64,000 bases of DNA from Elymus sibiricus (GCA_039707655.1 CM077676.1:451149379-451213378), one strand, 5' to 3'. Shown: positions 1-12,175, counted from the stretch's first letter. Notes: a model not told the origin generated them from the sequence alone. Numbers and translations are program-made.

Positions 1-1021
1 GCTAAACTGCAATGGTGTCTGCTTCGGATCTGGATTCGCTGACTTAGCCACAGCAAGTCCCCGCTGACTTTGCCGCTGGATCAAGAAGCGAAGGCTGAGA
101 TTCACCAAATCACTGTTCCCAATCACTGTTCACGCAAAAATCACATTGCTTAGATTACTACAGTGATCATTTTACTAAGGGTCTGCTAAGTATGAGAGCT
201 GTCGGTTGACATCAGTACCCTAATAATGACATGCACATGCTTCAGAGAAGCAGCCCGTATAGTAATCAAACAGTGGACCTTGCTGTTGCAGACTGTAAGT
301 GCGCATGAGAACTAGTCGTTGGTTGCTAGTCCGCCGCCCGCTGTCGTCGACAAGATAGAAGAGGCAATGGTGACCTGGTTACCCAACCACCGCGTGGTGT
401 GGGTAGGTGCAACCACTGAAACGAATTGAGTTGTTGAGCATGGTCAATTAATAGCAGACTAAATTGGCCCCAGACTGTACAACGCACTAGCTGACTCGGG
501 TGAATCCAGTTCAAATTTCGAGTGAATTCAGTTGGAATACCACTGGTTTAGGGCACCTAGAGTAGGGCAGAGTTTGTGGACGCACAAACTGCTGGAAGGA
601 ACATATTGAGCAGTGAGGCTTGCTTGTAGCAAAGTAGTATAACTGAAGATGAGAACAAGTCGCTGCCCCACCTTCAAATTGAGAAGAAAGAAGACATGGG
701 TGACTCACCCACCGTAGTTTTAGCAGCGGCGGCTCGGTTGGCGCAACCACCGAAGAGCAAATTGAGTTGGTATGACCCACCCTCGTCTAGAACAATGTGT
801 GTTTGTGGACAAAGGCACGATAACTGGAACAGATTGGGCTGCTCAATAAACAGATTAAATTGTCGCCAGTTGAAATGCCGCCAGTTTCGATCGAGTAGTC
901 AGTTTGCTGATGCGCACAATTTTCACATGAAGAGCATAACATGATACAGGCACGCTGCACGGACGAGAAGCTGAAGCAAAACAAAAAAAATGGTGGAGGG
1001 GGGGAGCGGAGGATACCATAC
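1..1021. other. Intron 2 of the C2-domain gene (inferred), no other feature seen
   Basis: The stretch lies downstream of the second coding exon of the minus-strand C2-domain gene. I found no continuation of the C2 domain in it on the minus strand, so it is best read as the start of a long second intron that leaves the window on the left. The short open frames here have no recognisable protein and no splice context. Confidence 0.5.
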
Positions 1022-1301
1022 CGGTGCATGTCCGGGTGCGCAGCTTGGTGTTGGCGTACTCGACGATGACGTAGGGGTCCTGGCGCGAGAAGAACTCCGT
1101 GTCCCGCAGCTTCCGGCACCCGGTCACTGCTCCAAACCAACCAACCGAGCAAGCACGTCGACAAATTAAATTCAGTTGAGCAAAAGGGTCTCCAGTCCAA
1201 CCGCGTCGGGGAATCGATCAATCGAGTGAGTGGGGAGGGAGGAGGGAAAGGCGCGCCTATATATTACCTCTGACCTCGAGGAGCAGGCCCTGGATCGACA
1301 T
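1022..1301 (-). CDS. Small C2-domain protein, first two coding exons (3' part off the window)
   Basis: Exon 1 is 1268-1301 (ATG at 1301, donor GT at 1267) and exon 2 is 1022-1126 (acceptor CAG, donor GT at 1021). They join in frame to give MSIQGLLLEVRVTGCRKLRD, followed by TEFFSRQDPYVIVEYANTKL and RTRTCT. This is the N-terminal half of a C2 domain: the first beta strands, then the DPY motif whose Asp is a usual calcium ligand. Plants have a family of small, about 150-residue, single-C2 proteins starting MSIQG..LEVTV; they bind phospholipids, often with calcium, and can move to membranes. The remaining exons must lie left of position 1, so intactness cannot be judged. The 141-bp intron has normal GT/AG borders. 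No transposon interrupts the visible part. Confidence 0.8.
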
Positions 1302-2524
1302 GGGCGGGCGGCGGGGTCGTCGGCGGCGGCGACAAAAGGGGGCGCGGGGTTTTTTTTTTTTTTTTTGAGCTGGGAAAGGGGGCGCGGGTTGAGAAAGAGA
1401 GAGACGAAAGCGACTTTCGCTGCTGCCCTGCTTCAAGACGACCCACGAGGGCGGTGGCTCTTTATTGCCCGCCAGAAAACGCGTCCCGTTTTGTGTCGCT
1501 TTCTTTCCGAGGACGAACAATAATCACGGACGCGCTTCCGGTCTCACAAGCGGATTGCAACTTTTTCACGTATGGGCTCCGGCGGGCCTGCCTTGGCGTT
1601 GCTTGCACGTGACGACCACGACGCTGCCCAGTAAACCGCGTGGCTTGCGCGTTGGTTCCTTCCATCGCTCCCGCCTCGCAAGCAAAGCTACCGTACAAAG
1701 TTATACTAAGATTGAGACACTTATTTTGGGACGGAGAGAGTACGTACGTAATAGGCATATATTCACACGCAGAATTTCCATCCGAAGCAATCCATGGCAA
1801 TGTGTATATATTGTGCTTGTGCACAAACATGGAAAAGGCAAATGCAGGGAGAGACACGGTAACAACACTACGTACTAGTATCAACCACGGCCTATACGGT
1901 TTCCAAAAGGCAATTTATAGCAATTATTACATACCACGCCCTATCAAGTTTCCAAGGGAAAAACACACGGGGGCCCTATACAGCAACGAGATGGCCGTAT
2001 CCACGGTCAAGGGTCAAGTCAAGACTCACCCGCAAAAAAAAAAAAAAAAAAAAGTCAATTCAAGGCCATTGGATGGATATAGGATGCATGCAAAACAATG
2101 GACAGATGCTATGCTGGAGGTGGATCCGCCATGATACGATGCCACTGCCATGTGCGACAGTTTCCGTCCAACTCCCACAGGTTCTGAGTCGGTCAAGTCA
2201 AGCCAACCCAGCAAGCAAGCAGACACGCACACGGGCGGGCCCACAAGTTTTGTGCAATCTCTGCGCACCGCTTGTCCGACAGCCCACCCAAATGTCACCA
2301 CCCCGCTCTCCCGAGACCGTATTACTCTTGTATGCTATATAAACGACCCCTTTTGAAACCTAAATACTTCAACGGGTCCTCCAAAAAAATTACTTTCACC
2401 TCTAGCCCCTCGGGCATACACGACATTTAATTTGGCGTCTTTCAAAGGATCTGACATCATCAGTACTAGAAGGGTTGGGCGTGCTTTACTGCGCCATTGG
2501 TGTTGTTGGGTTTCTTAAAAAATG
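1302..2524. other. Intergenic region with a Stowaway half-element and homopolymer runs
   Basis: This is the upstream region of the C2-domain gene. It holds a T-run near 1350, an A-run near 2035, and at about 1690-1745 a stretch ending in GGGACGGAGAGAGTA. That stretch resembles one arm of a Stowaway MITE without its partner arm. Open frames here overlap each other on both strands and encode nothing recognisable. Confidence 0.5.
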
Positions 2525-2778
2525 ATCGCTCTGTTTCAAAATATAAGGTGTATTACTTTTTTAAAAAGGCAAACCTTTTAAGTTTGATCAAATTTGTAGA
2601 GAAATATATGAAAATCCATAATATCAAATCGATATTTCTAGATTCATCATGAAATGAATTTCCATACTTTTTTGTTTAATATTGTGGATGTTGATATTTT
2701 TCTCTGAACTTGGTCAAAATTAAAGAAATTTGACTTTTTAGAAAACTAATACCCCTTATATTTTGGAACTGATGAAAT
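2525..2778. mobile_element. Stowaway-type MITE, degraded
   Basis: The left end reads CTCTGTTTCAAAATATAAG and the right end CTTATATTTTGGAACTGATG. These are inverted, imperfect copies of each other and of the CTCCCTCYGTTCCAAAATATAAG-type Stowaway terminus common in Triticeae. The length of about 250 bp and the AT-rich interior fit. The outermost bases have drifted, so the TA target duplication is not clean. Confidence 0.7.
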
Positions 2779-2919
2779 ATTTAGTTTGGCGGGTGGGGGA
2801 GATGATAGAGTGTGTTTTTATTTTTATTTATAATGCGGTTATTTGGTGGGCCTTTCTATGTGGTGGGAGGGTGCGTGGGATTGATATATTTTTATAGGCC
2901 AGTTGCTGCTGATTGATAT

Positions 2920-3235
2920 GAAAAATTGTTGGTCTGGTCAAAATCGCAAAACAAATCCAAAATTGAATACGTCAATTAAATGAAAGAGCTTGAAAATTAG
3001 AGAACATAGTGAATTAAAAGAATTGAATGAGAGAGCTTGAGAAATTGTTGACCCGGTCAAAGTCGGATGACACAATTCTAAATTGAATACCTCAATTAAT
3101 TGTGAGGCCTTAAAAATTAGAAAGCATAGTGTATAGTATAAAAGAATTGAATGAGAGAGATTTGAAAAATTGTTGACCCGGTCAAAATCGGATGACTCAA
3201 TTCTAATTGGAGACCTCAATTGAATGTGAGCTCTT
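2920..3235. repeat. About 120-bp tandem repeat, three diverged copies
   Basis: The block containing AAATTGTTGACCCGGTCAAA, then TCGGATGA, AATTCTAAATTGAATACCTC and GAATTGAATGAGAGAG recurs at about 2923, 3041 and 3164. The copies are diverged by substitutions and small indels. No coding potential is evident. Confidence 0.75.
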
Positions 3236-3557
3236 TAAAACTATGGAGCTTAGTGTTATAGAGGATTAAGAGCATCTACAAACCTCAAACGGGTCTTAAA
3301 CGCCCGGGCAGACCGGCACCCCTCATATCTAGCCCAAAAATGGGACGGATATGGTGGCGCCCGGGCGCGTCTGCCGACCCCGCTGCAGGTCCATGCAGTC
3401 CCACCTGTAGCCACCGAAGCTCCTTCCTATCTCATCGGTGCACCTAAATTTTAGTCCCACATCGCCGCGCGAGCCGGACGCCGACCGACTTAAATAGCCA
3501 CGCCGGCGAATGGCGGCAAGCTTCTCTGTTGTTGCATAGGTAATCAATTCTCGCTAT

Positions 3558-3637
3558 GTGAACGAGACAACTTGACACTAGATTACATTTCATCAATTGA
3601 TGATTGTTCATCGAGTGTCAAGTTCGTCTCGTTCATG
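3558..3637. repeat. Inverted repeat inside the Harbinger-type MITE
   Basis: The arms 3558-3579 and 3614-3636 are reverse complements except for a one-base indel; the core is AACGAGACAACTTGACACT. The loop is about 34 bases. Transcription through it would give a stem of about 22 bp. Confidence 0.8.
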
Positions 3638-3762
3638 TACGTTGATACCCCTATTCAATGACAGGAGATTTTTATTTTTGTTCATTGAGTTGTATCGAGA
3701 AATTGTGATTCAAAAAAAGCAATACTGACATGAATGTTTCCCTTGTCAAGCAGATAGACCCT

Positions 3763-3806
3763 GACTATGAATCTTCTATGTGACAAGCATAGAAGATTCA
3801 TAGTCA
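3763..3806. repeat. Perfect 18-bp hairpin inside the Harbinger-type MITE
   Basis: The arm GACTATGAATCTTCTATG (3763-3780) is perfectly complementary to CATAGAAGATTCATAGTC (3789-3806), with an 8-base loop. It is the second hairpin within 150 bp of the first, and the arm sequences are unrelated. Confidence 0.9.
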
Positions 3807-4154
3807 CATTCTGTCTTCTTAACAAAGGATGCAATGATGTCAGAAGTTTATCGCTTCTGGACAACAAGGCTATTTAAGCCGGTCGACTAGCTCGTCATGC
3901 GGCGAGGTGGGACTAATACGGATGTGAAAATTCTTAAGTACGAGCAATTTTTGGTGTGTTTTGACAGCCCAAACGACCCAAGACGGACGGGATGATCGTC
4001 GTGCATGGCCCTGCATGTAATAGGTGTTTCAAAAATAGGGTACGTGGTTGCAAATGGTAAAATTTGAGGCCCGCCCGGTCACTATCTGCGGGCGCGTCCG
4101 GACACGTCCGCGAACGTTTGAGGGCCCGAATTTGCAACCTGGCATATGCTCTAA

Positions 4155-5039
4155 CGTTTTTAGACCAACAAGCCACACACTAACACCCATGATTTTGTGC
4201 AAATTGCGCTTTCCTTGCCCTACAGCCCTCGTGTCAGTCGTCGTCTTGATGGGCCGCCATTTCCCAAGCCTTCTTCTTTTCCCAGATGGAAAAGGTGACA
4301 CATCAGATGCTCAAATGGTTAGATTCTTTGCGGTGAAGCCAACCCACCAGAGTTCATCTTAGTTGCTCGCATTTTACTAGATTTAATTCAAGTTTACCAG
4401 TGATGTTTTTTCAGTAGGAGATGATGTTCCCATCGACTACAAGACAATTATCGTGACTTCATCAATCTCAAGATTTGTCCACTCAATCTCTCGGAAATAC
4501 TCATAGAGATAGGGTGTACGTGCGTTTATAGGGTGAATGCTTGTTCTATGTATGTTTTTTTTTTTTTTTGAGGTGAGCTTGTTCTATGTATGTTGAGCAT
4601 TTGAGTTTGTATTTGTGTGTTTCTAAACAAAATAATAATAATACACCAGTACAACATCAGATTGTGTGGACTACCCATCAAGCATCACAGGCCCATTTAG
4701 TACTAATGCGCAAATCAAAGAATTTGGGCTTCATTCTGACTACTAATCCACATAGGCCCACCTCACTTTCTTCCCCTTACCATCCCTAGCTAACTAATCA
4801 ACGCACACCGAGAGCAACTAATTGAGGGGTAACCTTTGCAGGAGCCCCTCAAGGGTTATTTTTGGCCTAATTACTTATTAGTGCAGCTGCACTATTTGGA
4901 GGAACCGGGCACACGTCTTCAAGGGAAAGACAATCATAAGCGGTGGAAAGTACTTTCCTATTTGGGAGAGAAAAAGTCAAAAGCATGGACTTCCACATGA
5001 GACAACTGACGCAACAGACGGCTACATGCATATGTGATG
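4155..5039. other. Intergenic region, no gene seen
   Basis: The region is AT-rich and non-coding. Near 4540-4592 the phrase TTGTTCTATGTATGTT occurs twice around a T-run, a small local duplication. No recognisable protein, RNA gene or complete transposon is visible. Confidence 0.5.
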
Positions 5040-7115
5040 TCATCTCACTTTATTACGTTTCATGTTTGTTAGAAAAAAGCTACATCTTTTGAACCGAGCA
5101 TCAGAACGAAGATCCGTTTTCACCGTTAGGTTTCTTGCGACGAGTACTTCAAAACTAGATCCCATATGGGTATGTTTCGACGAACATTTTTCCAAAGGCA
5201 ACTTTGATGCTAAATGACGCAACTTTAGTGCTACACATAAGCAACTTCCTTGCATTGTGAGCACTGGTGAATTCACTTACCATTCTTTTAATTTTTCTAC
5301 TGTTACTACTAAGTTTTCTACCGGTGATGCTTAGTTGCATATCATTGCTAATTAGTTACCTACAGAACTACAAAGTTGCCTACCCGTTGGTGTTTAGTTC
5401 TCTGCCAATGATTACTAATAGCCTACCATGACTGGTAAGTTGTGTGTCATTATTATAGTTGCCTATAATATTGTTTAAAATTGTTGCTATCATCCTTGCA
5501 AAGTGGCCCTCATTTGAATCGTTGCTTAGTTGCTTGTCATTGTTAAGTAGTTGCCTACAATATTGTGAAAATTGTCTATCGGTGTTGCTAAGTTGCCTAC
5601 CGCTGAATCTAAGTTGCCAAAAATACTGAAAAGTATTTTAGGCACCATGATAATATTAATATACTCACTAGTCGTGGTATGCAACTTAAGATAACCATTA
5701 GGCAACTTGCCAGACATTGTAGACAACCTAACAACAAGTTGCTTCCTTTTAGCACTAAAGTTGCTTGACATAGCAATAAAGTTCCCTTGCAATCATGGAG
5801 CCAAGTTAAGAGAACATTGGGTTGATTGACAGCCATGGTAGACAACCTAACAAGAAGTTGCTTCCCTTTAGCACTAAAGTTGCTTGAGATATAAATAAAG
5901 TTGTATTTTAAGAAAAGTTTATCGAAACGTGAACTTCACTGCGTTCTAGTTAATTTTGCCTAAAATTCTCCAAACCCGCTCATCCATCGTTAATGCTTAT
6001 TTATTTGTCATTGCTAGTTAGTTGTCTATCATGGGTGCTATGGGTTGCTTGACATTGCCAATTAGTTGCCTACCGATGATGCCCAGTCGTATGGCATCTA
6101 AATTAGTTGCCAACACTGATATGAAAAGTTGTTCACAGCGTAGTGTTAGGATACTCTTTAGTTATTTTAGGCAGCTTAGAGATGAAGCTAGTCGACTTGG
6201 TAGTCATGTTGACCAACTTGGAAGGACTTCCCGTTGATAGTCAATCATACTAGACAAAAAAAAGGTTGCTTTACTATATCACTAAAGTTGCCTCCATAGT
6301 ACCTAAAGTTGCCTAATCAGACAATTGCTATATCACTGAAGTTACTATATCACTAAAGTTGCCTCCATATAAGTTTCATAGGGGGGCAGATCAAACAGTT
6401 GCCTACAAACCTACGCAAGTTGTTCATAATTTTCGCACGAGTTGCCCGCGAAAATCATTGAAACGTCCAGATATAATGATCGAAAACACACATGAGTTAC
6501 ATGTTGAATGCAATGGAGTTGCACAAAAACACTCGAGAAGTTGCTAACCATTGATGATCGTATGTCGTTCTTTCTAAATTTCCATAATACAATGAATTTG
6601 TCTACAATTGATGTCGAGTTGTCTGCCATTTCTAGTTATTTGTTATTTGCCTATCATGGGTGTCATAGTTGCCTTACATTTCTAATTAGTTGCCTATCAA
6701 TGATGCCTAGTTGCATGTCATCGCTAATTAGTTTCCTACAATACTATGATATGTTGTCCATCGTCGTTACTCAAGTTGCATATACTCCAAAGCATAGTGT
6801 TAGGATACTCGCTAGTTATGGTAGGAAACTTAAAGCTGAAGCTAGCCAACTTGGTAGTTGTGGAAACCAATTTAGAAGGATTTTTCGCTGATAGGAGTCA
6901 TACTAGGGAAAAAGAAAAGTTGCTTTCCTATAGCACTAAAGTTGTCACAATATCACCCAAAGTTGCCCGTGGAAAAAAAGTTTGTCGAAACCTATCCATT
7001 TTGAAGAACTCGCCGTGAGAAACCCGGCCGTGAAAACGGATCTCAATTTCGACGCCCAGTTCAAAAGATATAGCTTTTTGAAAGAAAAAAAGGAAAGTAA
7101 TTAATTGCACGTCAT
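5040..7115. mobile_element. Non-autonomous TIR transposon with long inverted repeats (Mutator-like, tentative)
   Basis: The segment 5066-5205 and the reverse complement of about 6955-7090 are clearly homologous. Both contain AAAAAGCTA-ATCTTTTGAAC, then GATCCGTTTTCAC, GGTTTCT, GCGAGT-CTTCAAAA and TTTCGACAAA. That gives terminal inverted repeats of about 130 bp or more around about 1.8 kb. The interior is a degenerate array of AGTTGCCTA-type phrases, separately listed. No transposase frame is present. The long TIRs suggest a Mutator-like element, but I could not find a clean 9-bp target duplication, so the superfamily is uncertain and the ends are approximate. Confidence 0.6.
5200..6970. repeat. 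Degenerate AGTTGCCTA-type repeat array
   Basis: Phrases such as AAGTTGCCTACC, TTAGTTGCCTATCA and AAAGTTGCTT recur dozens of times at irregular spacing (roughly 25-45 bp). On the right half, longer blocks such as GCTAGTTATGGTAGGAAACT are related to blocks on the left. This is the body of the TIR element above. Open frames through it are accidental. Confidence 0.75.
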
Positions 7116-7786
7116 GCAATCACTTTTTGGATGCAGTTTTCCTGCGTGTGATACGTGCACATAATCTTTTTCATGTATGCGCTATGGGATGAGGGACCGA
7201 AACTTTCCTTTTTTTAGCATAGACACCTAGGCAACAAGACAGGATATTACCATATATAGTTGTGCGCTCGCGGACCCTAACTAGCAGATAGACGCTCACT
7301 ATCCATGTCCTATTTTTGGTGGGCTGAGCCGCCGCCACGTGTCATGTGTTGCACGCTCCCTCGGGATTTTATTATTTTAATTTTTCTGTATGCGTTTTTA
7401 GGTTTTAGATTATTATTTTTGTTTATTTTGACTTTTCGGTTTTTGCCCGGTTTTCCCTAGGTTTTGGACCCAAAAAATTGAAAGAAAATTGTGTGAAAAA
7501 ATATGTTTTTTGCCTTTTGCGAGAGGCACAGATTTACTTCTCATGGAGGCACAGGTTTGCTTCCGTCGGAGGCATAGTTGTGCCTCTCGAAAAAGAAAAA
7601 ATGTGTTTTTTTTCTTCCGCCAGAGGCATAGGTGTGCCTCTATCATCCTTTTAAACTCTCATGTGGGCTGACAGCACCCACCTGCTCCCCTGGTCGCCAC
7701 CTCCACCATCCCCTTAGATCTCTCATGTGTTGTTCACCCCCTCCCCAGTGCACCCGAAGCGTTAACCTCTGACTCGCCTTCGCCTG
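7116..7786. other. Intergenic region with GAGGCACAG-type short repeats
   Basis: At 7495-7650 the phrase GAGGCACAG or its complement (TGTGCCTCTCG) recurs four or five times with A-rich spacers, a pattern often seen in Triticeae intergenic DNA. The last five bases before 7787 (GCCTG, 7782-7786) are the left target-site duplication of the Gypsy element. Confidence 0.6.
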
Positions 7787-10776
7787 TGTGACGCCCCTAC
7801 TCGACCGTGCACTAATCATACACGCAAATGCACACGATCGAGATCAGAGACTCACGGGAAGATATCACAACACAACTCTAAACACAAAATAAAATAATAC
7901 AAGCTTTATATTACAAGCCAGGGGCCTCGAGGGATCGAATACAAAAGCTCGAGTCATACAAGCATCAGCGGGAGCAAAAGTATCTGAGTACAGACACAAA
8001 GTTAAACAAGGGTGCCTTAAGAAGGCTAGCACAAACAACGACACTGATCGAAAAGGCGAAGGCCTCCTGCCTAGGGCCTCCGAACTACTCCTGGCCGTCG
8101 GGGATCTCCATGTCGTAGTAGACTCCTCCGGGGATCTCCTGCTCCTGGGCTCCGTCGTCTGATCGCAGTAACCGGGTATGGGGAAAAAGAGATAGCAAAG
8201 CAACCGTGAGTACTCATTCAAAGTACTCGCAAGACTGACATCAGAACTATACTAAGTATGCATCGGTATCAAAGGAATGGGGCTATATCTTTGGACTAAA
8301 CTGCAGAAATGCCGGATTATAGAGGGAGAGGCCTAGCCTAACGAAGACTAGCATCTTGAAGCATTTCTTGCAGCATCAGAAGAGAGTAGAGTATAGTAAC
8401 ATATAATAGCAGTTATATTTTAGTAATGCCATGAGATCCTTCCTCGACTATCCTGCGAGAAAGTGATCCCGAGAGCAGTAGCAACAGTTTAACATTGTAA
8501 CAATATCCATTTGTAGTTGTAGCAGATTAGGATACAACTCTGAGCGTGCTGTTACCATGGACACGGCTATTCGAATAGATAACTTCCCTGCAGGGGTGCA
8601 CTACTATTACCCAGCACGCTCGATTAACTCTGGCCGGACACACTTTTCTCGGTCATGCCCGGCCTCGGCTGATCGACACGACGTAGTCCTACCTAGGCTC
8701 AACAGAGAGGTCCCCGCCGGTCTACATCCTAAGCGCTTAGGGGTCTTGGGCCATCGCCCTTAGCACTCCGGGTCGTTGCGTGCAGGGTGAAGCCAGGCAC
8801 CACCCGTGTGCTGGATGGCGCCGGTCCGTCCCGGCCGCAATGCTGAACTGGACGTCTGACCGAGCTTTCGGCTGATACATACGGCGCCGAGAGTCCCATA
8901 ACCATTATTCCACGTGGTGGTAGTGTGTATAGGGCCAACGACCCACTTAGATCAAATACCAAAATCCGTTAGGCGTATTTAGAAAACTCGTGGAGACGAA
9001 CAGGATCCATGTCGCTCCGACTTGATAACACACGACTCGCGGGTGCTCTTGGAGCCAAGCAGTCTTTAATGTTATTCTCTCGCGGGCACTCTTGGAGCCG
9101 GCCCGACTTTAACAGTTTAAAGTATTGCAATAAGTAAACATTTCCGTGATCATCACCCAAAGTGATCACGGCCCGATAACAAGCATGGCAACCGGACAAG
9201 GGTGAAGGGCCACAGATGGATCAACAGCATAGCTAACTAAACATCATGGGACAGCAGGTAGGTATCAACAGTAGGCGACGAAATCAGGCTATGCATAAGA
9301 ATAGGAACTATCGGAGTAGCAACAGAAGCAATTATAATGCAAGCATAAGAGAGAAGGAACGGACGATATATGGATGATCAAGGGGTTTTTGCTTGCCTGG
9401 AAGCTCTGCTGAGAGGAGCTGGTCGTCTGAAGGCTGCTTGTCTGGAGCGTAGTCGTACTCAGCTGCGTCGGCGGCGGTCTCGGCGTCTATCGGGAGAGAA
9501 GGAGAGGGAAGAAACAATAAATTCACGGCAACAATGCAACAGCGATGCATGACATGCCTAAAAGATATGCAGATGTGATATATTGCCTCTCTAATTATTT
9601 TAGATAATTTAGGAATTTATTTGGATTTATTTTACCAAGGTCATGCACTATTCATTTATCGAAATCGGGCAAAAAGTTTCATGTTCAGTAGGTTAGAGGG
9701 GTGTGGCAGGTAAGTGGGTGGCATAATCGGATTTTTCATATTTTTCTGATCATTTTTCATATATAAATTATTTTCATCCGAGTTACGGTTTATTTTATAT
9801 GATTTTTCAAAGTTTTAATCATTTTTCTGAAATTTTCTGAAATTATTTTAATCCGAATTTGACCAAGTCAATTTGACTAGTCAAAAGGGAAATAGTGCAG
9901 GGGGGTCCCACATGGCATAGACTACAACATTTGGATTAATTTTAACAGTTAATTAAGCTAGTGGGGCCACATGTCATACACACATTAGACTAACTAGCAA
10001 AAGGGCCCGTGCGTTGCAACGGGGGAAAACACCCGTTACCAAGCAAACCTAGGGTGACGGGGAGTGACCGTCGTCGTCCGTCCAAACTCGCGTGTGGGCA
10101 CGGCTACTCATCATGGCCGCATTGGAGCTGACGTCGAGTGCCCCGCAGTGTCTGAGCCGGTGCCGCCCAGATCGATTTTGTCCTCGTATATATATGAATA
10201 CAGTCTTTAATTAGACCATACCCCGTGGCACGTATTGCATCATGCATGTCACAGTTTTTAAATTAGCCCACCACGTAGCACGTACGTATATACAACATGC
10301 ATGTGTCATGAATCGATGCGGTGTCCTTTGGCAAAAAAAATTTGCGAGAAGTCCTTAGGCCAATTTGTGTACGTCCGTTCTGTGATCGCTTAGGCAAGAA
10401 TCCATCCAGAAGCCAGCTTCCACGTAGGAGCAAATTTCACACATGTATTTTAACTGGTGCCATTAGATCTATTAAAGCGAGGTGGGACTAAATCACAAAC
10501 TGTATCTAGCTCAGCTGGCTGCAGCCTTTACGCACTGCCTGAGAGGTCATTGGCGGGTGTGAGTTTCTACTGGGAATGCTTCATTGGCGGGTGAGGTCCG
10601 AGTGGGCTGTCTGCGTACGAATTTTAGACGCCGTCTGTTTTTTCATATCTATACCTAATAATAAGATTAGTACCACCTCGGATATAGAAAATAATATGGG
10701 CGAAGTGGACGGACGACGGACGGACGAAAAACGGACAAAATTACGGTGATAAGAAGCAATAGCCCCTTTATTATTA

Positions 10777-10819
<43 letters not shown>

Positions 10820-12175
10820 GATATAGATATAGATATAGATTAGACCCTAATTAATCTAACTAAGATATAATTAAACCTAAACTAATAGGGCCGGCTCTAC
10901 ACACACATGCAGCACGCACACACTCACACACACACACAACACACACAGAGCACACACAGCACACACACACACACACGCACACACGGCCATGGCCATGGCC
11001 GTGGCCACCAGCAGCAGCAGGCAGCGCCGCACGGCGAGCAGCGGCGGGCCGCAGCGGCACCTAGCGGCAGCAGCAGTACGCGAGCAGCAGCAGTACGCGA
11101 GCAGCAAGAGCAGCGGCAGAGGCCGCGGGCGCAAGTACGCGGAGACTGAGCTCCGGCCACGAAGACGAACAACGGCGTAAATGGCATGGATCGAAGGGGG
11201 AAAGGGGGGGGGGGGGCGGAACGAGGAGCTCACCCGAGCTCGATGGCGCGGTCAGGGAGGCAGGAGGTGGACCGGAGCCGCGGCAACGACGACGAACGCC
11301 GACGATGTTCGCGACGGAGATGAGCTCGATGCCAAGCGTACGGGGTCTCCTAGCGCGAGCCCTTCGGCGTGGTGATGTAGCCGACCACGACGGAGCTCCC
11401 GGACATGAACTTAGGGAGCGGGGAGGCCAGTGGCCGCGACGACGACGGCAACAGCGGCGAGCAGCGCTCGGGCGACGAACATTTGACGAGAGCGAGCGAA
11501 CGAGGGAAAGAATGGGGATTAGGGTTTGTCCAACGGGTTGGGGGGGACCTTATCCACGTCGGGGATGCTCTGGATGCTTGACACGGCGTCATCGGGCGCG
11601 TGGACGGGCGGCCAGAGGCCACGCCATGGCACTGCCTCCTCCTCTGTTACGAGGTTGATGAAAGGCCGTTCGGCCTGGGCCAGGCCGCACTGTAGTTACC
11701 TAGAGCCAGATGCACAGTAGCTTTTAGGTCTTTTTCTTTTTCTTTTTCGGTCTTTCAATTCAGCTGCTGTTTTGCATATAGATGGTCCACCAAACGAATT
11801 TTGTTATATATGAAACTTGGCACATAAATCCATCGCAACATTGTGGAGTGGCACAAAAAGTTTCAGAATATTTGGAATAGTCTAAGTATGTATTTATTTT
11901 GAGAAGGCCATTTTATTTGCTGTTGGACCAGTTATTAATTTCCTAGGACTTTATTTGTGTGTCAAATGAAGTTGGTTTCAACTTGACAATTAGTTAGGGA
12001 ATATTTGCAAAATTACGAACACTTTAGTTTTGCAGTTTGAAGAAATATTAATTTGACTTGTATTTGAATTTAAATTTAAGTTGGATTATTACCTAAATGC
12101 AATTCAATTAAGATGATCATGATGACATGGCAATGTCATGGGGAATTACTGTAGCATAATACAGGGGGTGTTACA
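7787..12175 (-). repeat. 3' LTR of the Gypsy element (left side), carrying a Helitron
   Basis: It begins TGTGACGCCCC and ends GTGTTACA. At 4,389 bp it exceeds its partner LTR because of an 846-bp Helitron at 9994-10839; without it the length is 3,543 bp. It includes a CA-rich microsatellite (10915-10985), a GCC/CAG-rich segment, and a 7-9 G run near 11207. Open frames in these GC-rich parts are compositional. Confidence 0.95.
9994..10839 (-). mobile_element. Non-autonomous Helitron inserted in the LTR
   Basis: Read on the minus strand the insert starts TCTATATCTATATCTA and ends CTTTTGCTAG. Just before the end is a hairpin, CCCGT-TGCAACGC-ACGGG. A 5' TC, a 3' CTRR preceded by a short GC-rich hairpin, and insertion between A and T without target duplication are the Helitron hallmarks. 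The other LTR of the same retrotransposon preserves the empty site (AGACTAA/TTAGACCC near 19450-19465), which shows clean insertion between A and T. The interior contains an (ATT)n microsatellite at 10768-10820. No Rep/helicase frame is present. Confidence 0.88.

Larger units (their letters stand above)
3270..4151. mobile_element. PIF/Harbinger-type MITE with TAA target duplication
   Basis: The element starts GAGCATCTAC and ends GGCATATGCTC, an inverted pair. It is flanked by TAA on the left (3267-3269) and TAA on the right (4152-4154), as expected for PIF/Harbinger elements (TWA duplication). GC-rich subterminal segments at both ends (CAAACG, GCCCGGGC and CCGGACACGTCC types) are inverted relatives. 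No transposase frame is present, so it is non-autonomous. It holds two hairpins, described as separate entries. Confidence 0.65.

Noticed and set aside
5200..6970. AGTTGCCTA array as a CRISPR-like array
   Set aside because: Repeats are short, degenerate and irregularly spaced, in a plant TIR element.
10860..11233. Cys/Val-rich minus-strand frames in the left LTR
   Set aside because: They translate the CA microsatellite and have no other support.
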